Assembly (NCBI GenBank): GCA_003519375.1
Contig: DOWV01000169.1
Span: forward strand, 2,669-17,814
Direction of reading: 5' to 3'
DNA from: Bacteroidota bacterium
GTDB taxonomy: Bacteria; Bacteroidota; Ignavibacteria; UBA10030
Length of the DNA: 15,146 bases
Part shown: positions 13,188-15,146 of the stretch, in pieces
Numbering within the stretch: the stretch's first letter is position 1
Layout: each line of letters begins with the position of its first letter
Translations under genes and position numbers: made by a program
The notes under the pieces: generated by a model
Databases searched by the model: none
What the model saw: only the letters and a program-made list of their open reading frames with translations
What the model was told of the DNA's origin: nothing

Positions 13188-14651
13188 CTACTTCCTCCCC
13201 TCAAGCTTCTTCCTCAGCAGCTCATTGACGAGCTTTGGATTCCCCTTTCCTTTTGTCGCTTTCATTGCTGCCCCCACAAGGAATCCGAAGACTTGCGTCT
13301 TCCCTGCGAGATACGACTCCACTTGAGCTCCATTGTCCGAGAGCACTTCGTCAACGATCCTTTCCAGTTCGCCGGTGTCGCTGACTTGCACCAGCCCCTT
13401 CCGCTCGACGACAACGCCGGGTGCTTCGCGCGTTTTCAACATTTCTTCGAAGACTTCTTTGGCTATCTTACTGCTGATCGTCCCGTCGGTGATCAGGTCG
13501 ATCATCTGAGCGACATGAGCCGTGGATACCGGGAAGTCGGATATTGCGATTTTTTCAGCATTCACGACGCGAAGGACATCGCCCATCGTCCAGTTGCTCG
13601 CCAGCTTGAACGATTCCTCGTTCCTGACCTTCAACTTTCCAACAACTCCTTCGAAGAAATCCGCCAGGGGCTTGTCCTCCGTGAGAATCTCGGCGTCATA
13701 CTTCGGGATCCTGTACTCCGCGACAAACCTGTCTCTCCGGACCGCGGGATCCTCGGGTAGCGATGATGTGACATTCATTATCCATTCCTCATTTATAAAG
13801 ACAGGGACCAGATCAGGATCGGGGAAATAGCGATAGTCGTGCGCCTCTTCTTTTGAACGCATCGGGACGGCAATGCTGCGATCGGGATCCCAAAGAAGTG
13901 TCTCCTGAACGACTTTCTCGCCATGTTCAAGAAGATCGATTTGCCGGTTGATCTCGTATTCGAGCGCTTTTTCGACGAACCGAAATGAGTTCATGTTCTT
14001 CACCTCGGTCTTTGTGCCTAACCGCGTTTCACCCTTCTTGCGGACCGAGACATTGGCATCACACCGGAGGCTCCCCTCTTCCATATTTCCGTCACAGATT
14101 CCCAGGTACGTGACGAGCTGTCTGATCTTCACCATATACAGATAAGCTTCCCGTGGAGACCGCATATCGGGCTCGCTCACGATTTCGATGAGCGGAACTC
14201 CGCATCGATTCACGTCAACGAGCGTGCTTGCATCCTGATCGTGGATCGATTTCCCCGCGTCCTCTTCCATGTGAATCCGAGTGATGCCGATCGTCTTCTT
14301 CGAGCCGTCCCCGAATTCGATTTCGATCGACCCGTTCGAGCAAACAGGCTCTTCATACTGTGAAATCTGGTACCCTTTGGGGAGGTCGGGATAGAAGTAG
14401 TTCTTCCGCGCAAAGATTGATCGTGGAGCGACGGAGCAGTGTGTTGCAAGACCCATCCGGAGGACGAACTCAACGTGGTTCTTATTGAGCACCGGAAGGA
14501 CTCCCGGCATGCCGAGGCAAACCGGACAAACGTTCGAATTCGGCTCGGCCCCGAAGTCTGTCGAGCAGCTGCAAAACGCCTTCGATTGCGTCAGGAGCTG
14601 CGCGTGTACTTCAAGTCCGATGACGGGCTCGTAGTGGGGGTCCCACAACAT
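13188..14651 (-). CDS. gatB: Aspartyl/glutamyl-tRNA(Asn/Gln) amidotransferase subunit B
   Basis: The tRNA-binding and kinase subunit of GatCAB, which converts misacylated Glu-tRNA(Gln) or Asp-tRNA(Asn) to Gln-tRNA or Asn-tRNA using ammonia from GatA. It has 487 residues from ATG 14651. Early motifs are VIGLEVHAQLLTQSKAFCSCS and CPVCLGMPGVLPVLN, whose Cys27, Cys29, Cys42 and Cys45 form the zinc site. Then come ARKNYFYPDLPKGYQISQYE, IHMEEDAGKSIHD, VDVNRCGVPLIEIVSEPD, GSLRCDANVSVR, TEVKNMNSFRFVEKALEYE and DYRYFPDPDLVP, followed by a C-terminal YqeY-like helical region ending GKGNPKLVNELLRKKLEGRK. An ATG at 14669 is also in frame, but its six extra residues are encoded by a 7-base tandem array, so I prefer 14651. 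Neither start has a good ribosome-binding site. gatA and gatC are not nearby. Confidence 0.97.
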   Translation of the reverse strand: MLWDPHYEPVIGLEVHAQLLTQSKAFCSCSTDFGAEPNSNVCPVCLGMPGVLPVLNKNHVEFVLRMGLATHCSVAPRSIFARKNYFYPDLPKGYQISQYEEPVCSNGSIEIEFGDGSKKTIGITRIHMEEDAGKSIHDQDASTLVDVNRCGVPLIEIVSEPDMRSPREAYLYMVKIRQLVTYLGICDGNMEEGSLRCDANVSVRKKGETRLGTKTEVKNMNSFRFVEKALEYEINRQIDLLEHGEKVVQETLLWDPDRSIAVPMRSKEEAHDYRYFPDPDLVPVFINEEWIMNVTSSLPEDPAVRRDRFVAEYRIPKYDAEILTEDKPLADFFEGVVGKLKVRNEESFKLASNWTMGDVLRVVNAEKIAISDFPVSTAHVAQMIDLITDGTISSKIAKEVFEEMLKTREAPGVVVERKGLVQVSDTGELERIVDEVLSDNGAQVESYLAGKTQVFGFLVGAAMKATKGKGNPKLVNELLRKKLEGRK

Positions 14652-14692
14652 AACTTCAGAATTCTGCATTCGGTGTTCGATATTCGATATTC
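14651..14692. repeat. Six tandem degenerate 7-mers of pattern NNNNTTC at the 5' end of gatB
   Basis: Read on the plus strand in steps of seven: TAACTTC, AGAATTC, TGCATTC, GGTGTTC, GATATTC, GATATTC. Each unit ends in TTC (GAA at the start of each unit on the minus strand), and the last two are identical. The array spans the upstream alternative ATG of gatB and lies in the divergent region facing the four-helix-bundle gene. Confidence 0.65.
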
Positions 14693-14780
14693 ACATGAAT
14701 TAACAAATGCAAAGGCAATTCGCTACCTGAGCCGATATTTCATCTTTACCTTGCGCTAGTGACATACTCATCAGAAGAAC

Positions 14781-14788
14781 AGGAGGAG
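14781..14788 (+). promoter_or_regulatory. Strong Shine-Dalgarno site of the four-helix-bundle gene
   Basis: AGGAGGAG precedes the ATG at 14797 with 8 bases between them. It is the best ribosome-binding site in the window and settles this start. Confidence 0.75.
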
Positions 14789-14796
14789 AACCTGGC

Positions 14797-15146
14797 ATGA
14801 AAACCAAAGGCTTTGATCTTGAGGAGCGACTGATAGATTTTGCAGTGCGAATCATTACTGTCTCAGAGGCGCTTCCACCCACGAAAGCTGGCAACCACAT
14901 GGCCAACCAACTGGTACGGTCGGGTACATCACCCGCACTCAATTACGGGGAAGCTCAAGGAGCAGAATCCAAGAGCGACTTCATCCACAAGTTCAAGGTC
15001 GTCCTGAAAGAGTTGCGGGAGACCTCTGTATCACTTCGAATCTCGAAACGACTTGGTCCTGCCGAATTGGAACCCCGCATCGCCGAAGCTCTCGATGAGT
15101 GCAATCAGCTGATCGCGATTTTTGTGGCAAGCATCCAAACGGCGCG
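14797..15146 (+). CDS. Four-helix-bundle protein (23S rRNA-intervening-sequence type), cut by window edge
   Basis: A small helical protein of the S23/IVP family, first known from insertions in 23S rRNA genes but common as free-standing genes. Its molecular role is not established. The open frame runs 116 codons from the ATG to the right edge, close to the usual 115-130 residues, so only the last few residues are probably missing. It begins MKTKGFDLEERLIDFAVRII. The family hallmark follows near residues 40-70: LVRSGTSPALNYGEAQGAES, then KSDFIHKFKVVLKELRET. It ends in another amphipathic helix with DECNQLIAIFVASI. It is the only plus-strand gene, diverging from gatB across about 145 bases. No rRNA sequence surrounds it. 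Confidence 0.9.
   Translation, partial: MKTKGFDLEERLIDFAVRIITVSEALPPTKAGNHMANQLVRSGTSPALNYGEAQGAESKSDFIHKFKVVLKELRETSVSLRISKRLGPAELEPRIAEALDECNQLIAIFVASIQTA

Overview
The window looks like a chromosomal segment of a Gram-negative bacterium of moderate to fairly high GC content. lpxB and lpxK show that it makes lipid A. Its intergenic repeats (CACCAAGACACAAAG-type elements, and CCTGAGCG/CGAAGGATC-type elements) and its small S23-type four-helix-bundle genes are what I would expect from the Bacteroidota/Chlorobiota/Ignavibacteriota group. That placement is inference, not proof. Nearly all genes lie on the minus strand, so they are transcribed right to left. Only the gene at the right edge is on the plus strand. 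I saw no tRNA, rRNA, CRISPR array, transposase or phage gene.

From right to left: a four-helix-bundle protein gene (plus strand, cut by the window edge) diverges from gatB. Then come a short remnant that resembles another four-helix-bundle gene, and tpiA. After about 300 bases follows a tightly packed group: a membrane-anchored GH2-fold protein, smc (its ATG shares one base with the previous TAA) and a MtnX-like HAD phosphatase 12 bases on. A 308-base gene-free gap (4738-5045) is packed with palindromic repeats. Next is a lipid A group: an ICMT-like membrane methyltransferase, lpxB (3 bases on) and lpxK (GTGA overlap). After another repeat element come a class I glutamine-amidotransferase-fold hydrolase (PuuD type) and the 5' third of ppdK, which runs off the left edge.

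The housekeeping genes cover glycolysis and pyruvate/PEP exchange (tpiA, ppdK), tRNA amidation (gatB), chromosome organisation (smc) and outer-membrane lipid A synthesis (lpxB, lpxK). The most unusual gene is the GH2-fold protein. Its scaffold is well preserved, but both catalytic glutamates appear replaced (Asp at the acid/base, Ala at the nucleophile), and the barrel is fused to a multi-pass, Yip1-like membrane domain. It looks like a membrane-tethered, non-hydrolytic carbohydrate-binding or scaffold protein, translationally coupled to smc. Further points of interest are the nested palindromic repeats, short tandem arrays at both ends of gatB, and the four-helix-bundle remnant before tpiA.
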